Positions 16,303 to 25,532 of a stretch of DNA of 64,000 nt are shown here, in pieces (position 1 is the first letter of the stretch; every line of letters starts with the position of its first letter). The translations under genes were made by a program, and so were the position numbers. Under the pieces are notes generated by a model that had not been told where the DNA came from, did no database searches, and was given only the letters and a program-made list of their open reading frames with translations. Location of the stretch: NCBI GenBank assembly GCA_900315835.1, contig ONAR01000007.1, positions 1 through 64,000 on the forward strand. Direction: 5' to 3'. The DNA is from an uncultured Prevotella sp. (GTDB lineage: Bacteria; Bacteroidota; Bacteroidia; Bacteroidales; Bacteroidaceae).

Positions 16303-17517
16303 TTAATAATCGGACGGCTCCTTGCCGGTGACGAGGGCCAGCGTATCGCGGGCGATAACAATCTCCTCGTCGGTAGGAATCATGACAACCTTCACCTTAG
16401 AGTCGTCGGCAGAGAGGATCTGCTCCTTCGAACGCACGTGGTTGCGCTCCTTGTCCATCTTCACGCCGAGGTATTCCAGACCCGTGCAGGAGTCCCAACG
16501 CACACCGTCCTGGTTCTCGCCGACACCAGCAGTCCAAACGATGATGTCGACGCCGTTCATGGCGGCAGCATAAGCACCGATGTACTTCTTGATGCGGTAG
16601 TTGTACATAGCCAAGGCGAGGTGAGCCATCTTGTCGCCGTTCTTGTCGGCCTCCTCAATCTCGCGCATATCGCTCGAGATGCCGGTGATGCCGAGCACAC
16701 CGCTCTTCTTGTTGAGGTAGTCGGCCATCTCTTGCGGCTTCATACCACTCTTCTGCATCATATAGGTCACGGCAGAGGGATCGATGTCGCCCGAGCGTGA
16801 GCCCATCATCACACCGGCCAGCGGGGTGAGACCCATGGAGGTGTCGATGACCTTACCATACTTGATGGCGGCTACCGATGCACCGTTGCCGATGTGGCAG
16901 GTGATGATCTTCTGCGTCTTGATGTCGACGCCGAGGAACTCGCACACGCGGTGAGAGACATAGCGGTGGCTCGTTCCATGGAAGCCGTAGCGACGCACGT
17001 GGTACTTGGTGTACCACTCGTAGGGGATGCCGTAGAGGTAAGCATAGTCGGGCATGGTGGAATGGAAGGCGTTGTCGAACACCGTCACCTGCGGCACGTT
17101 GGGCATGAGCTCGTCCACGGCGCGGATGCCGGCCAGATGGCCTTTGTTGTGCACGGGAGCCAGGTCGATGAGGCTCTCGATGCCCTTCTCCACCTCAGGG
17201 GTGACGATGCAGCTCTTCTCGAAGAGGTCGCCGCCCTGCACGATGCGGTGGCCGACGGCACCAATCTCGTCGAGGCTCTTGATGGCACCGAAGTCGGGAT
17301 CGAGCAGGCACTTGAACACCAGCTCAACGCCCTCCTTGTGGGTGGGCAGGTCGGCCATGATTTTCTTCTTCTCGCCGTTGTCGAGCTTCACCTTGATGAA
17401 AGCCTCATCGAGGCCGATGCGCTCTACGCCGCCCTGAGCCAGCACCGACTCGTCGGTCATGTCGTATAACTTGTACTTGATGGAACTGCTACCGCAGTTT
17501 AATACCAAAATCTTCAT
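16303..17517 (-). CDS. ackA: Acetate kinase
   Basis: A 404-residue acetate kinase that converts acetyl phosphate and ADP to acetate and ATP. The ASKHA-fold start ILVLNCGSSSIKYKLYD, HRIVQGGD, the FHGTSHRYVS region and the nucleotide site HIGNGAS are all present. It lies 24 bp after pta on the same strand and completes the acetate fermentation pathway. Confidence 0.98.
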   Translation of the reverse strand: MKILVLNCGSSSIKYKLYDMTDESVLAQGGVERIGLDEAFIKVKLDNGEKKKIMADLPTHKEGVELVFKCLLDPDFGAIKSLDEIGAVGHRIVQGGDLFEKSCIVTPEVEKGIESLIDLAPVHNKGHLAGIRAVDELMPNVPQVTVFDNAFHSTMPDYAYLYGIPYEWYTKYHVRRYGFHGTSHRYVSHRVCEFLGVDIKTQKIITCHIGNGASVAAIKYGKVIDTSMGLTPLAGVMMGSRSGDIDPSAVTYMMQKSGMKPQEMADYLNKKSGVLGITGISSDMREIEEADKNGDKMAHLALAMYNYRIKKYIGAYAAAMNGVDIIVWTAGVGENQDGVRWDSCTGLEYLGVKMDKERNHVRSKEQILSADDSKVKVVMIPTDEEIVIARDTLALVTGKEPSDY

Positions 17518-17541
17518 TTGTCTTGTGTGTAATGGATGATG

Positions 17542-18585
17542 TTACTGTTTCTTGGCGTCCTGTGCCTGGCAGCTGGTGATGGCGACCATGTAGTAGATGT
17601 CGTCGACGCTACAGCCGCGGCTGAGGTCGTTGACCGGACGTGCGATACCCTGCAGGATGGGGCCGATGGCCGTAGCACCGCCGAGACGCTCGACGAGCTT
17701 GTAGCCGATGTTACCTACCTCGAGGTTGGGCACGACGAGCACGTTGGCCCTACCGGCGATGTTGCTCTGCGGCGCCTTCTTCTTACCCACGGCTGGAACG
17801 AGTGCGGCGTCAGCCTGCAGCTCACCGTCGACGAGCAGCGTGGGGAACTTCTCGCGTGCAATCTTCACGGCGTCAACCACCTTGTCGATGACGTAGACGC
17901 TCTTGCCGGTCTCCTTGTTGATGGCGTCCTTGGCCGATCCCTTTGTGCTGTAGCTCAGCATGGCCACATGAGGCTCAGCGATGCCGGCGATGGCCTTGGC
18001 GGTCTGTGCGGTGGTGTAGGCAATCTGTGCCAACTGGTCGGCCGTGGGGTTCGGGGTAACAGCGACGTCACCCATCACCACGACGCCGTCGGCACCGTAC
18101 TGCGACTTGGTGATGAGCAGCATGGCACCGCTCACGCAGGTGATGCCGGGAGCGCATTTGATAATCTGCAGGGCGGGGCGCAGCGTGTCGCCAGTGGTGC
18201 TGAGGGCACCGGAGATCTGACCGTCGGCGTCGCCCGACTTGATAATCATGCAGCCCAGATAGAGGTTGTTGTGCAGCACGAGCTCGCGGGCCTGGTCGAT
18301 GGTCATGCCTTTTTTCTTACGGAGCTCAGCCAGCTTCTCGGCATACTCTTCGGTCTTGTCGAAGTGCAGCGGGTCGATGATACGGGCCTTGTCGATGTGG
18401 GTCAGTCCCCACTCCTTAGCCTCTTCAAAGATGTGGTCACGGTTGCCGATAAGGATGATGTCGGCGATGTCGTCGGCCAATACGCGGTCAGCGGCTTTCA
18501 ATGTGCGCTCTTCCTCAGCCTCAGGCAGCACGATGCGCTGCTTGTCAGCCTTGGCACGGGCCACGATTTGCTCTAATAAACTCAT
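17542..18585 (-). CDS. pta: Phosphate acetyltransferase
   Basis: A 347-residue phosphotransacetylase (acetyl-CoA plus phosphate to acetyl phosphate). It is the short form: only the catalytic PTA_PTB domain, without the regulatory N-terminal extension of enterobacterial Pta. Family motifs include NLYLGCMIIKSGDADGQISG and MGDVAVTPNPT. It is first gene of the pta-ackA operon, behind a consensus promoter. Confidence 0.98.
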   Translation of the reverse strand: MSLLEQIVARAKADKQRIVLPEAEEERTLKAADRVLADDIADIILIGNRDHIFEEAKEWGLTHIDKARIIDPLHFDKTEEYAEKLAELRKKKGMTIDQARELVLHNNLYLGCMIIKSGDADGQISGALSTTGDTLRPALQIIKCAPGITCVSGAMLLITKSQYGADGVVVMGDVAVTPNPTADQLAQIAYTTAQTAKAIAGIAEPHVAMLSYSTKGSAKDAINKETGKSVYVIDKVVDAVKIAREKFPTLLVDGELQADAALVPAVGKKKAPQSNIAGRANVLVVPNLEVGNIGYKLVERLGGATAIGPILQGIARPVNDLSRGCSVDDIYYMVAITSCQAQDAKKQ

Positions 18586-18634
18586 AAGTTAGTTCTATTT
18601 AATCGATTAAATTGCAATCCTTACTTTACAACTG

Positions 18635-18665
18635 CAAAGTTACTGCAAACGCCCAACATTTCAAA
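18635..18665 (-). promoter_or_regulatory. Consensus promoter of pta-ackA
   Basis: On the minus strand TTTG (18662-18665), exactly 19 bp, then TAACTTTG (18635-18642), 49 bp before the pta ATG. Confidence 0.75.
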
Positions 18666-18721
18666 ACATTCCGCGCGGAATTTCGCGGGGAAGGGGGAAA
18701 TATTTAAGGGAGGCAGCGGGG

Positions 18722-19501
18722 CTACTGCTGGCTCATCTCCTCGGTGAGAATGCTCTCGAGGTCCTCGGCCGAGAGGCGGAGGCGGAAGTTGCCCTTGATG
18801 GCGACGCTGATGCGGCCCGTCTCCTCCGACACGACGACGGCGATGGCGTCGGAGGCCTGCGAGATGCCGAGGGCGGCGCGGTGGCGCAAGCCCAGTTCCT
18901 TGGGGATGTCCATGTTGTGGCTCACGGGCAGGATGCAGCCCGCAGCCTTGATGCGGCGCTTCGAGATGACCATGGCACCGTCGTGCAACGGCGAGTTCTT
19001 GAAGAAGATGTTCTCGATGAGCAGTTTGTTGATGTTGGCATCAATCAGCTCACCGGTCTGAACGATGTCGTCGAGCGGTGTGGCGCGCTCAATGACAATC
19101 AGCGCACCGACCTTGCCTTTGGCCATATCCATGCAGGCCCAGACGATAGGCATGATTTTGGACTTATCCTTGCGGCCGGCATTGTCCTTGCGGCGGAGGA
19201 AGAAGTTGAACAGCCTTCTGACGCGCTGCCGTTCGCCGAGCTCATAAAGGAACTTCCTTATCTCATCCTTGAACAGCACGATGAGACCGATGACGCCCAC
19301 CGATACCAGTTTGTCGAGGATGCTGCCCAGGAGCCGCATCTCCAGCACCTGTGAGACGAAGAGCCACACGAGGACGAACACCATGATGCCGATGAAGACG
19401 TTGAGCGAGCGGCTCTCCTTCATCAGCCGGTAGATGTAGAACAGGATGAGGGCGACAAGGAAGATGTCGATGACGTCCTTTATGCCAAAGTCGAAAAACA
19501 T
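18722..19501 (-). CDS. cdaA: Diadenylate cyclase CdaA
   Basis: A 259-residue membrane-anchored cyclase that makes cyclic di-AMP from two ATP. About three hydrophobic segments occupy residues 9-77. The DAC domain has DGA (174-176) and RHR (206-208), the catalytic and ATP-binding motifs. There is no CdaR gene next to it, as in other Bacteroidota. It follows folP by 15 bp, so the two are probably co-transcribed. Confidence 0.95.
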   Translation of the reverse strand: MFFDFGIKDVIDIFLVALILFYIYRLMKESRSLNVFIGIMVFVLVWLFVSQVLEMRLLGSILDKLVSVGVIGLIVLFKDEIRKFLYELGERQRVRRLFNFFLRRKDNAGRKDKSKIMPIVWACMDMAKGKVGALIVIERATPLDDIVQTGELIDANINKLLIENIFFKNSPLHDGAMVISKRRIKAAGCILPVSHNMDIPKELGLRHRAALGISQASDAIAVVVSEETGRISVAIKGNFRLRLSAEDLESILTEEMSQQ

Positions 19502-19516
19502 GCGCTGCGGAATGGA

Positions 19517-20371
19517 TTACAGATTACACAAGACCGTTGCCTGATAGGCTTCCTTGACGTCGTGCACGCGGAGGATGCTGGCGCCGCCGATGAGGGCGAG
19601 CGTGTTGACGACTGTCGTGCCGTTGAGGGCCTCGTCGATGGTGATGCCCAGCGGTTGCCAGATGAGCCGCTTGCGCGACAATCCTGCGAGGATGGGCAGC
19701 TGCAGCACCTCGAGCTCGCGCTGGTGGCGCAGCACCGCGTAGTTCTCGCTGACGCTCTTGCCGAAGCCGTAGCCGGGGTCGAGGATGATATCCTTCACGC
19801 CGAGGTCGCGCAACTGCTGCACCTCACGCGAGAAGTTGATGAGCATATCGTGGATATTCGACTGCACCGACATGAGGATATACGGCACCTTGAGTTTGCC
19901 CATCATGCGGAAGATGGGCGGATAGCTGGCGAAACGGTCGTCGCCGTCGACGGTATACTGTTCTTCGAGGGGCTTATCGACGATGCCAGTGATGCCGCCC
20001 TCCGACACATCGTTGATGATGTCGGCACCGAACTCCTCCACGACCATGCGTGCCACATCGGGGCGGAAGGTGTCGACGGACAGCGGTACATCGGGTTGCT
20101 CACGGCGGACGATGGGCAGGGCAAAGCGCAGGCGTGCCATCTCCTCTTCCTCCGACACCTCGTTGGCGCCGGGGCGGGTGGAGAAAGCGCCGACGTCGAT
20201 GATGGCACCGCCCTCAGCCACAATCTGGTTGGCGCGGTCGGCAATCTCCTGTTCGGTCTGCTTCCGACTGCCCGCGAAGAAGCTGTCGGGCGTGCAGTTG
20301 AGGATGCCCATCACCTTTGGCGACGACAGCGACAGTAGTCGGCCTTTGATATTGAGTGTATAGTCTATCAT
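19517..20371 (-). CDS. folP: Dihydropteroate synthase
   Basis: A 284-residue TIM-barrel enzyme that joins p-aminobenzoate to the pterin diphosphate in folate synthesis. Motifs: VMGILNCTPDSF near the N-terminus, IIDVGAFSTRPGA (normally DVGG-ST, here with Ala), and the SVDTFRP and GADIINDVS strands. TAAATTTG (20394-20401, minus strand) 22 bp upstream is a possible -7 box. cdaA follows. Confidence 0.96.
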   Translation of the reverse strand: MIDYTLNIKGRLLSLSSPKVMGILNCTPDSFFAGSRKQTEQEIADRANQIVAEGGAIIDVGAFSTRPGANEVSEEEEMARLRFALPIVRREQPDVPLSVDTFRPDVARMVVEEFGADIINDVSEGGITGIVDKPLEEQYTVDGDDRFASYPPIFRMMGKLKVPYILMSVQSNIHDMLINFSREVQQLRDLGVKDIILDPGYGFGKSVSENYAVLRHQRELEVLQLPILAGLSRKRLIWQPLGITIDEALNGTTVVNTLALIGGASILRVHDVKEAYQATVLCNL

Positions 20372-20472
20372 GGTTGTTGTTTGTTCGGAATTACAAATTT
20401 AGGCAATATTTTCCAAGCGGGGCGCGTAATCTCCTATAATTACCGTTTTTTAACGGGAACACCGCACAGGTA

Positions 20473-20504
20473 TCAGTGTAGTGGCCGGTCTTGTGCCGGC
20501 CACC
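20473..20504. repeat. AGTGTAGTGGCCGG palindromic repeat, copy 3
   Basis: GTGGCCGG, a TCTTGTG loop and CCGGCCAC, preceded by AGTGTA. It is the same family as 4236-4274, with the outer part of the right arm changed. Confidence 0.75.
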
Positions 20505-20554
20505 AGCCGAGTACAAAACACGGGTTACATGGTGCTTTTCCAACGGCCAACTAT

Positions 20555-20974
20555 TCAGAAAGAATATTACAAAATGGCCTCATCGATTTTCGTCATTCCA
20601 GCGATGGAAAAACGGGGAAAACGGGGCGAACTAACGGGAAAAGGCATCGGAAAGGGCCGTTTCATCCGTTTCGGACTGCGAAAAGCGTCATCTGGCATCG
20701 CGATAGCATAGTTATCGCACAGCGAAACCATAGCGATCGCAACGCGAGCGCATAGCTATCGCACTGCGAGAGCATAGCTATCGCGGTGCGATAAGGTACT
20801 TATCGCGATATCACAGCGGTCATTTGGAGGCACCACAGAAGAGGAATGTTTGTAAGCTACTGAGCAATAGCTATTTACGTAAAAGTGCTCTAAACGGCGT
20901 TATTTGGAGTCCAGGTCGTGTCTGCTTGCAAATACGCGAAACTGAGGGGCCTCAAAACACCAAAAAAGTTGACA
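20555..20974. repeat. Composite 0.4-kb intergenic element, copy B (array inverted)
   Basis: About 420 bp. The flanks align in the same orientation with copies A and C: ACAAAAT with ATCGATTTT on the left, AGCGGTCAT with AGAAGAGG and a CCAAAAAAGTTGACA tail on the right. The five 22-bp units (20700-20806) read CCATAGC or GCATAGC where A and C read GCTATGG, so the array is inverted relative to its flanks. The last unit is the exact reverse complement of the last unit of copy C. No gene is seen in 20372-21257. Confidence 0.8.
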
Positions 20975-20975
20975 G

Positions 20976-21022
20976 CGTTGAGCTTTTGAGTTGATGAGTT
21001 TTGAGTTTTTGAGCCTTTGATA
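20976..21022. repeat. GAGTTTTTGAG-type repeat
   Basis: Degenerate GAGTTTTGAGTTTTTGAG units right after element B. They resemble the complement of the repeat at 12538-12612 and the block at 29211-29260. Confidence 0.5.
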
Positions 21023-21257
21023 TGGTAGTGGGGGATGCGGGAAGCGGAGGAAGCGAAGGCTGTTTCACAAAGGGCTCAGCCGTTGCATCACAGCAAGAGG
21101 TTTTATTTGTTTTTGTAAAAGAATCGTGTTCATGAGCTCTCTCCTCCAAATACGGGGTTGATCCGATGCGCCTATCCGTGCCACGGGAAATATCCATTGC
21201 GCCAGATTTTTCCTATCACCCTTGGGCATTGAGGGAAGCAGCGGGTAACCGATGCCA

Positions 21258-23174
21258 CTACTTCGCCAGCGTGAAGCGCAGGGCGGCACCACCGGAGGGC
21301 TGGAGCTTGAGACGGAGGGTCTGACCGCCCTTCACCTTCAGGTGCTCGGTGCGGACATTGGTGCGCGTCTTCAGCGTGGGGTCGTCGGTGTAGAGGTCGA
21401 GCGTGTAGCGCTTGCCCTTGGTGAGGAACGAGGCGGTGTTGATGACCACCTCACGCGCCTCAAGACCGTTCATCACACCCACATACCAGTCGGAAGACGA
21501 CCGGCGCGCCTGCACGATGAACTTACCCGGCTCACCGTCGAGGCAGCGGCTGTCGTCCCACGTCGTCGGCACATCCTTCCAGAACTGCAGCTCGGCCTCA
21601 CCCCTGTACAGCTGCGGCTTGTCGTACCAGAACAGAAACTCGATGGGACTGTAGTAGGCCACGGCCATCGCGAGCTGGTGGGCGTGGGTGTTCTTGACGC
21701 GCCCACTGAAGTAGCACGGCGTATAGTCGGCCGGACCGCAGAGGAAGCGCGTGAAGGGCAACACGGTGTTATGCCAGGCGTCAGGCATCTCCTCGTTGCC
21801 GCCAATGCCCTCCTGCGTCATCAGGTTGGGCAGCGTACGGCTGACGCCCGTGGGGCGGTATTCGTCGTGGATGTCGACCATCAGGTGATGCTCGGCGCAT
21901 TTCCTGACGGCGTTGTGGAGCCATGTGGTCCACTGCTGCGAGCCGACCAGCACGAAGCCGAACTTCACGCCCTTGATGCCGAGGCGCTCATAGAGGGGCA
22001 GGATGGAGTCGAGCTGCGAGTAGAGCGCACGCTGGTTGACGTAAAGCCAGATGCCGATGCCACGGCTGCGGGCATAGTCGGTGACCTCCTTGAGCGAGGT
22101 CTTCCAGCGCGGAATCATCTCCGAGGCGTCCGAGCTGACCTTCATCTCAGGCCCGTACCAACCCGCGTCGAGCTCCACATATTGGAAGTTCATCGACTTG
22201 GCGAAGTCGATAGAGGCCATAATCTCCTCCTTGTTGAGTCCACTGCGGAAGGCCTTGCCGGGGCGAACAAAAGAGAAGTCGCCCTTGGCCGGCGCGTTGA
22301 GGTTGAGCAGCAGTTGCTTGTTGTTGACCAGGTCGGTGGCCTTGTCGCCCGCCATGACGACGCGCCACGGCGTTGAATAAGGCGTGATGAGGTCGGCGTC
22401 GTCATACATCGACACCTGCAGCGTGTTGTCGGCGGTCAGGCGGAACTTGCCGCGGGGATAGTCGGTGAGCGCGGCCTCGCCGAGTGCCACCCACGTGCCG
22501 TCGGCCAGATGGAGCAGCAGCGGGCGCTCGCTCTCGTCGGTCCATTCGGCGCACGTGAGGCCCGTCTCATGGAAGGGGCCCTGCGCCCAATGCTCCTGCC
22601 AGGCCTTGGCGCCCGGCGCGAAGACAAACGACGTCAGTTCACTGGTGACATGCATGAAGAGGCCGTTGGTGGCCTCGGGGAAATGATAGCGTACGGCCAC
22701 GCCCTCGTCGTAGGCGCGCACGACGATGTCGAGCAGATAGCTCTTGCGTTTCTCATAGCCATTGCTGACGCCCTCGAGCTGATTGCCCTTGATGAAATGG
22801 AGCGTCAGCTGGCGGTAGTGGTCGCGCAGCTGGGTGTACTCGCCGTAGAGCGGTGTCCACGTGGTATCCTGATCGACGACCTCGCTGCCGGTGAGGTACA
22901 TGTCGGCCGTGAACACGGCGGAGCTGTCGCGGGGCACGCCCATGGCCTGCTCCACGAGGTGGTTGTCGATGGTAAGGCCGAGGTCGCCGTGGGTGAGCTC
23001 ACGACCCTGATAGCTGATGGCATAGCGTAGCTGATGGTCGGCCTGATTGAAGGTGAAGACGTAGCGGCCGTCGGGTGAGGACACAGTAGTAACGGGCTGC
23101 GGCGCTGACTTGGCAAAGGTCAGACTGCCAAGGCAGACAGCGAGCATCAAGAGGATTGCTGATTTGAAATGCAT
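21258..23174 (-). CDS. GH97 family alpha-glycosidase, exported
   Basis: A 638-residue secreted glycoside hydrolase of family GH97 (SusB-like). A signal peptide is followed by an N-terminal beta-sandwich (VSSPDGRYVFTF) and a TIM barrel. Candidate catalytic or calcium-binding acids are Glu438 in VDIHDEYRPTG and Glu455 in LMTQEGIGGNEE. Where retaining GH97 enzymes carry a nucleophile Asp there is Gly (GVKFGFV). Together with the Glu in HDEY this suggests the inverting, alpha-glucosidase-like group; that is an inference. It is the last of three same-strand glycan-degradation genes. Confidence 0.9.
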   Translation of the reverse strand: MHFKSAILLMLAVCLGSLTFAKSAPQPVTTVSSPDGRYVFTFNQADHQLRYAISYQGRELTHGDLGLTIDNHLVEQAMGVPRDSSAVFTADMYLTGSEVVDQDTTWTPLYGEYTQLRDHYRQLTLHFIKGNQLEGVSNGYEKRKSYLLDIVVRAYDEGVAVRYHFPEATNGLFMHVTSELTSFVFAPGAKAWQEHWAQGPFHETGLTCAEWTDESERPLLLHLADGTWVALGEAALTDYPRGKFRLTADNTLQVSMYDDADLITPYSTPWRVVMAGDKATDLVNNKQLLLNLNAPAKGDFSFVRPGKAFRSGLNKEEIMASIDFAKSMNFQYVELDAGWYGPEMKVSSDASEMIPRWKTSLKEVTDYARSRGIGIWLYVNQRALYSQLDSILPLYERLGIKGVKFGFVLVGSQQWTTWLHNAVRKCAEHHLMVDIHDEYRPTGVSRTLPNLMTQEGIGGNEEMPDAWHNTVLPFTRFLCGPADYTPCYFSGRVKNTHAHQLAMAVAYYSPIEFLFWYDKPQLYRGEAELQFWKDVPTTWDDSRCLDGEPGKFIVQARRSSSDWYVGVMNGLEAREVVINTASFLTKGKRYTLDLYTDDPTLKTRTNVRTEHLKVKGGQTLRLKLQPSGGAALRFTLAK

Positions 23175-23233
23175 GGATTGAAGATTTGGAGGGGATCGTA
23201 GGAATGGAATATGACGCCAGACCCGGCCGCGGG

Positions 23234-25528
23234 TCAGCGCTGCTTAGAGATTACCTTGTAATAGCCTTTCACCTTCATGCCCTGATAGCGCATCTCGGCG
23301 CCGGTGGCTGAGGAGAAGATGTAGTCGGTGCGGCCCGACTTGAGGCGGACGATGATGCCCACGGCCGACGCATCGGTGCACTTCGGCGTGAAATAGTCGA
23401 CCGATGCAATCTCAGAGGGCTCGCTCTGCGACGACGGCTCAAAGATGGAGACAAACGGATGGCGCCAGGCCTCGCCCTGCTGACGCGCCACGAAGGTGAG
23501 CACCGGCTGCTTGCCGATGGCGTAGGGCTGGTTGGGCATGCGGTCGTACTGCATGTTGACCGGTGAAAGGGCCTGGTACACCTTACGCTGCTTGTCGGCC
23601 TTCATCCACATCGTCATGGTGATGGAGTCGTTGACGGTGAACTGTGCCTTGACATTCTTCGTCATCGGCGCGCCCTTCTTGTCGTAGATGTAGGAATAGG
23701 CGTAGAGATGACCTCCGGCAAAGGCAAGGTCGTCGGTGGGCTTGAGGTTGAGCGAACTGCCGTCGGCAGCCGTCAGCGTCATGCGCTGGCCGAGGTTATG
23801 GTAGAAGTAGTCGTGCATCTTGTCGTTGCCGTCCTTGCGGTGGGAGCGGAAGATGTCGACGTAGTAGCCGCCGGTGGCCGACGTGCGCACGATGCCGGTG
23901 GTGCGCTGCTGGTCGCTGTTGGTCTCGGGTTCGATGAAGCTCAGTACGCTGTGGGATCGGCCCACGGTGCCGCAGGTGTCGACCACGGTGAACGGATGCT
24001 GGCTCCACATGATGGCGTAGGTTGAGATGCCGTCGACGACCACCGTGTTGTGGGCGGGCATCTGACTGTAGTATTCCTTATAGTCGTCGCCGCTGTAGAG
24101 GTACTGGCCGATGCCGGCGTCGGGGCCGAGCATGTAGCCCTTGCCATAAAGCTCAAGCGAGATGCCGTTGGCATGCTGGTGGTTGCCCAGGCTGCCGTTG
24201 AGCGCTGCCATGAGGTCGTGGCGCTGGTCCATGCCCGTGCGCTGCACGAGCCACGAGGCGTTGGGCGTGTAGAACAGTGGACGCACATAGTGCCCTATCA
24301 GTGAGGCCGGTGCGGTGGGCTGGACGGCCTTGCGCAGCGAGTCGAAGCGGGCATAGAGGGCGCCGTTGTGGTGGCGGCGCGCATAGCTCAGCACGTTGTC
24401 GATGCTCTTGGTGGAGAACCACGTCGGGTGGCTGTCGCCGTAGCCGATGAACATGCGGGCGGGCGAGAGATACTCCATGGCGGCGGGGATGGCCTTGAGC
24501 AGTTGGGGCAGCTGCTGGTAGAGGTCGATGCCGGCCTTCTCGTCAAGCAGATTGGCGAAGTCGCTGAAGTCGCCCAGTACGGTGATGCTGTAGCCCGGCG
24601 ACTCATACCATATATAGGTGTGGGGGTCGAAGCCGTAGTCGGCCAGCTTCTTCAGGCTCCACTGGCGCACGCTGTTCTCGTTGAGGATATAGTTGAGGTA
24701 GTACTCACGGCCGTGGCCGTCGGCGTAGGCGCTGTCGGGCTGCAGCATCAGGCCAATCTTCGCAATGAACTCCGCCTGGAAGAGGTCCCAGTTGTTGTGG
24801 GGCACGCCATTGGCGATGATGTTCTCGGCCCACTTCTTCAGGGCGCCGTCGCAAATCTTCTGGTCGTCGCTCTTCATGAGTGGGCGCAGAATGGGATAGG
24901 TCTCATAGAGCTTGGCGATGGCGTCCTCGTGGATGACCTCGAAGGTGGTCATGCCATAAAGCGTCTGCATGTGGCCGTGAGAGATGTCGGTAGCGACGTT
25001 GCGGTAATAGATGCCGCCGAGGAACACCCGCACCACGGGCAGGGCCAGGTCGGCATAGCGGCGGTCGCCCGTGAGCTGATACAGACGGGCGGCGTCGCGG
25101 GCGATGGAGAGAATCTGGATGTTGAGCGAGGCGATGTTGCAGCCCGTCTTGTTAGGGTTGGCCTTCTCCATCTTACCCGTCGCGGCATTGATGAAGGTCA
25201 CGTTGCCCTCCTCATCGTCGTCGTAAGGTACGATATCCTCTATCTTCGGCCGGTTGTAATACGACTTGGTGCCGCGGGTACCGTTCATCTTCACCGTAGG
25301 CTCCGGTGCACGGTCGCCACCCACATGGTCGTAGGTCTCGGCGTTGCAGAACACGTCGGTGGCATGGGTCTTCCAATACATCTGCAGGCGCGAGTAAAGC
25401 CAGTCGGGCTGCTGCTCCACATGGGCCAGATAGGGGTCAACTTTCTTGCGCAGCTGGTCGACCTCACCCGCATGGGCGAAGAGCGGCAGCAGTGCGAACA
25501 CTATAATATAAAGGTAACAACGTCTCAT
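23234..25528 (-). CDS. Heparinase II/III-like polysaccharide lyase, exported
   Basis: A 764-residue secreted protein with a signal peptide, an alpha/alpha-toroid half (residues 30-400, including PHNNWDLFQAEFIAKIGLML and WYESPGYSI) and a heparinase II/III-type beta-sandwich half (NHQHANGISLELYGKGYMLG, AHNTVVVDG). Such lyases cut uronic-acid-containing polysaccharides by beta-elimination. The exact PL family and substrate cannot be assigned by eye. The adjacent GH88, whose substrate is the product of such a lyase, supports the call. It lies 4 bp after the GH88 gene. Confidence 0.82.
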   Translation of the reverse strand: MRRCYLYIIVFALLPLFAHAGEVDQLRKKVDPYLAHVEQQPDWLYSRLQMYWKTHATDVFCNAETYDHVGGDRAPEPTVKMNGTRGTKSYYNRPKIEDIVPYDDDEEGNVTFINAATGKMEKANPNKTGCNIASLNIQILSIARDAARLYQLTGDRRYADLALPVVRVFLGGIYYRNVATDISHGHMQTLYGMTTFEVIHEDAIAKLYETYPILRPLMKSDDQKICDGALKKWAENIIANGVPHNNWDLFQAEFIAKIGLMLQPDSAYADGHGREYYLNYILNENSVRQWSLKKLADYGFDPHTYIWYESPGYSITVLGDFSDFANLLDEKAGIDLYQQLPQLLKAIPAAMEYLSPARMFIGYGDSHPTWFSTKSIDNVLSYARRHHNGALYARFDSLRKAVQPTAPASLIGHYVRPLFYTPNASWLVQRTGMDQRHDLMAALNGSLGNHQHANGISLELYGKGYMLGPDAGIGQYLYSGDDYKEYYSQMPAHNTVVVDGISTYAIMWSQHPFTVVDTCGTVGRSHSVLSFIEPETNSDQQRTTGIVRTSATGGYYVDIFRSHRKDGNDKMHDYFYHNLGQRMTLTAADGSSLNLKPTDDLAFAGGHLYAYSYIYDKKGAPMTKNVKAQFTVNDSITMTMWMKADKQRKVYQALSPVNMQYDRMPNQPYAIGKQPVLTFVARQQGEAWRHPFVSIFEPSSQSEPSEIASVDYFTPKCTDASAVGIIVRLKSGRTDYIFSSATGAEMRYQGMKVKGYYKVISKQR

Positions 25529-25532
25529 CGTA

